A stretch of DNA of 64,000 nucleotides. It comes from Argyresthia goedartella (Eukaryota > Arthropoda > Insecta > Lepidoptera > Argyresthiidae). The position numbers and the translations under genes were made by a program. Position 1 is the stretch's first letter. Each line of letters opens with the position of its first letter. Below, piece after piece: positions 62,401 to 64,000 of the stretch. The notes under the pieces are model-generated. The model was given only the letters and a program-made list of their open reading frames with translations. It made no database searches and was not told the origin of the DNA. The stretch spans positions 34,660,703 to 34,724,702 of the forward strand of contig OX463822.1 of NCBI GenBank assembly GCA_949825045.1, written 5' to 3'.

Positions 62401-62606
62401 CACGTGACTTATTCAACCAATCAGATCGCACGTGGCGTTTGGTTATTGCTTACTTATTATTTTACGCTTGAGTTCGGTAACTTTATCAATTTGCGAAAAT
62501 GTGGGCGTAAAATAATACAATTCATCTCTCGTTTAGAATCCTACGAAAGTTTATAAATTTCCTAGGAAATTTATAAATTTGCGGATCTTGTTATCTTACG
62601 GTGACA
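59462..62606 (-). mobile_element. Ginger-type DNA transposon with long inverted termini
   Basis: The 3,145-bp element has inverted termini of at least 115 bp. Both start TGTCACCG and contain AAGATAACAAGATCCGCAAA and an internal palindrome around TTTCCTAGGAAA. A likely 4-bp duplication TATA flanks it (59,458-59,461 and 62,607-62,610). It carries one integrase-like gene on the minus strand with an intron. The arms differ at only a few positions, which suggests recent insertion. Confidence 0.9.
60204..62262 (-). pseudogene. Ginger/KRBA2-like integrase-type transposase with one frame break
   Basis: Minus strand from MSNLEAADSQNGEDS. An H2C2 zinc-binding segment (IFDTHVATAHGRRDKIIHAL; CKTCLSKKS) precedes a retroviral-type integrase core with VDLVDF, QSDNGREF and SVEGSNQDVKN as the DDE residues. 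A Cys/His zinc finger (CHICNKESSGAHTCIKC...CNLC) and a conserved WLPRNAVLSNPGEI end follow. A GT/AG intron (60,466-60,387) joins DIPE to AKLPLRKISAM and a terminal Cys-rich CXC domain (KQCNCKKYSKGQCLSKKCNC; LCNSRCHKSLTCCNK). The only break is at the thymine run at about 61,621-61,629, where the frame shifts between DHLTKF and FLRPLKSKEA. Otherwise the protein appears complete at about 660 residues. Confidence 0.88.
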
Positions 62607-62611
62607 TATAT

Positions 62612-62880
62612 ACTTATGGTCTTGATTTATTGTGGTTCTTTCTATGATTTTTTTTTTTCGCTTCTGAATGATTATCATGAAATAACATGAAATAATTACA
62701 TGAAATTCAGAAGAATTGTCACCAATTAAGAAGAAGATTATAAACAATTAATTGGTCTTACAATTTAACGAAATAACTGATAGATCTGATCTGAGTCCAA
62801 AAGTTTCTGCTTTGAGAGTATCAGTGACCGTCAGTCAGTTGGAGTGCGTCATATACATTCCAACAGGCTGTCACTGAGGC
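62612..62880. other. AT-rich spacer
   Basis: Nothing recognised between the Ginger-type element and the hAT relic. Confidence 0.35.
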
Positions 62881-62884
62881 TCCC

Positions 62885-63199
62885 AAAGACCACCAAGAAC
62901 TCTTGGAAACTTGTTTGTTTGTTGAGCTGCAAGAGCTGTGCCTGCACCAAATGTTGCAACACAATTAAGAAATTCAGATTTATTGCAACCCTTGATTGAC
63001 TGCCCTACGAGATGGGACTGTACTGCAAATATGTTAGAACGAATTGTCTTACTGATTTTCTTTGTCAGGCTGAATCAAACAAAGGCTGAATCAATCAAAG
63101 TTAACATATCTGAGTCTAGTTGGAGCAGCATAGAAGAAAGCAACAGAGTACTTTCTAAACGCCTGCAAGACGAACAACTAATATTGCACGGTTTTTATA
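62885..63199 (+). pseudogene. hAT-family transposase fragment
   Basis: The plus strand reads NSDLLQPLIDCPTRWDCTAN then MLERIVLL and RVLSKRLQDEQLILHGF, resembling the conserved TRWNST-MLERL and LQ-E segments of hAT transposases. It is truncated on the right by the Tc1-like element at 63,200 and shows no start or dimerisation domain here. Confidence 0.6.
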
Positions 63200-64000
63200 C
63201 ACTCGGCGTCAAAAAAATCGCACCTTTCCTAAAATTCATGTAAAGCGATTATAACTCCTAAGATCCTTCCTTTACCCTATCATTATTAGTATCATTTAAA
63301 AGCTCAATTAATAAGCTTTCAAAAAAAAATCATTTGTTTAGGGAAAATCAAAAACCAGAAATCGCCAGCACTTTGATTAAAAAGAGGCGATGTACGCGTT
63401 TGGAGGCTCACTAATTGAACCACCCTGGACGCGTATAAAATGGGGGGTAATAATCAATTATGGGTCATTTGCTATCCAGACGTCACAGAGGTCACACCTG
63501 AAGAGCTCCGACAAGAAAAAACCCAGTGAAAATGGATACCACGGCAGAAGAAGCAGCTCAAGTGGTGTCCCTACTGCAAACCGGACTACGGCAGGTTGAA
63601 GTTGCTCGGCAACTGAACATCAGCCGATTTCGAGTGCAACGGGTATACCGACGGTTCCAAGAGACTGGAGGTTACATCAGGAAACATGGTTCCGGGAGAC
63701 GTCGCTGCACTACCGTCAGAGATGATCGCTACATTGTGTCGACGTCTTTGCGGAACCGCTTCTCCAACGCTGTGGAGCTGCAGCATCAGCTTCGAGCTAC
63801 TCGAAGGACAGCAGTCAGCGTCTCCACTATCAGAAGAAGGCTGCGAGAGAAGAATTTGCTGCCCCAGAGAGCTGCCACAGGCCCCCAATTGACTGCCATC
63901 CACCGGACGACCAGGAAGCGATTTTCCGAAACGCACTTGCCGTGGACATTCGACCAGTGGAGGAATGTCCTGTTCTCCGACGAAACCCGAGTGTGCCTGT
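63200..64000 (+). mobile_element. Tc1-like transposon, left part (runs off the window)
   Basis: It starts at CACTCGGCGTCAAAAAAATC directly after TA (63,198-63,199), as expected for a Tc1/mariner terminal repeat at its TA target. It continues to the window edge with an open transposase frame. The right end is not visible. Confidence 0.8.
63532..64000 (+). CDS. Tc1-like transposase, N-terminal 156 residues (partial)
   Basis: ATG 63,532 opens MDTTAEEAAQVVSLLQTGLR. A helix-turn-helix (RQVEVARQLNISRFRVQRVY) follows, then the Tc1 linker with GSGRRRCTT, a second DNA-binding part (TAVSVSTIRRRLREKNL) and the first catalytic Asp in NVLFSDETRVCL at the very end. No stop or frameshift is present in the visible part. 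It would excise and integrate the element at TA. Activity cannot be judged without the C-terminal half. Confidence 0.85.
   Translation, partial: MDTTAEEAAQVVSLLQTGLRQVEVARQLNISRFRVQRVYRRFQETGGYIRKHGSGRRRCTTVRDDRYIVSTSLRNRFSNAVELQHQLRATRRTAVSVSTIRRRLREKNLLPQRAATGPQLTAIHRTTRKRFSETHLPWTFDQWRNVLFSDETRVCL

Overview
This is eukaryotic, insect-type DNA, most likely from a butterfly or moth. That assignment is inferred from gene content (a PHRF1 orthologue, a cathepsin D-type protease with short conserved exons in AT-rich introns) and from the density of BEL/Pao, DD37D mariner (maT), piggyBac, Ginger, Tc1, hAT, RTE and CR1/Jockey-type elements. No bacterial features, CRISPR array or functional tRNA/rRNA gene was seen.

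Layout. (1) 1-13,700: a decayed two-exon DDE transposase gene (exon 1 at 417-549, exon 2 from 11,722). Its intron holds a complete but defective BEL/Pao LTR retrotransposon (1,054-9,488, minus strand, 364-bp LTRs, CTACT target duplication), which in turn holds a maT mariner (6,204-7,526). (2) 14,670-37,984, plus strand: a nine-exon host gene that I identify as PHRF1 (PHD and RING finger protein 1), about 1,958 residues. It has RING, PHD, a 4.2-kb GC-rich exon with acidic and arginine/serine-rich tracts, and a C-terminal SRI (RNA polymerase II CTD-binding) domain. Its introns carry LINEs, SINE-like and foldback elements and four minisatellites. The most striking is a 22-unit, 74-bp array made from a piece of its own SRI exon plus the adjoining 5' splice site. 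(3) 39,324-56,590, minus strand: the six 3' exons of a cathepsin D-like aspartic protease, arranged tail to tail with PHRF1. Its signal-peptide and propeptide exons are not seen and probably lie beyond the right edge. Its introns contain a deleted piggyBac element, an intact maT mariner, several LINE fragments, an orphan partial exon duplicate and MITEs. (4) 56,600-64,000: upstream intron or flank of the protease, with a 456-bp foldback element, a three-unit tandem repeat, a 3.1-kb Ginger-type DNA transposon with long inverted repeats, and a Tc1-like transposon inserted in a hAT relic and running off the window.

How the parts relate. The two host genes are functionally unrelated (transcription-coupled ubiquitin ligase or CTD-associated factor; lysosomal protease). 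Most other sequence is transposon-derived, and several insertions can be ordered by nesting. All splice sites were inferred by eye from reading frame, GT/AG signals and expected domain continuity. Transposon family names rest on recognised protein motifs and terminal structure, not on database searches.
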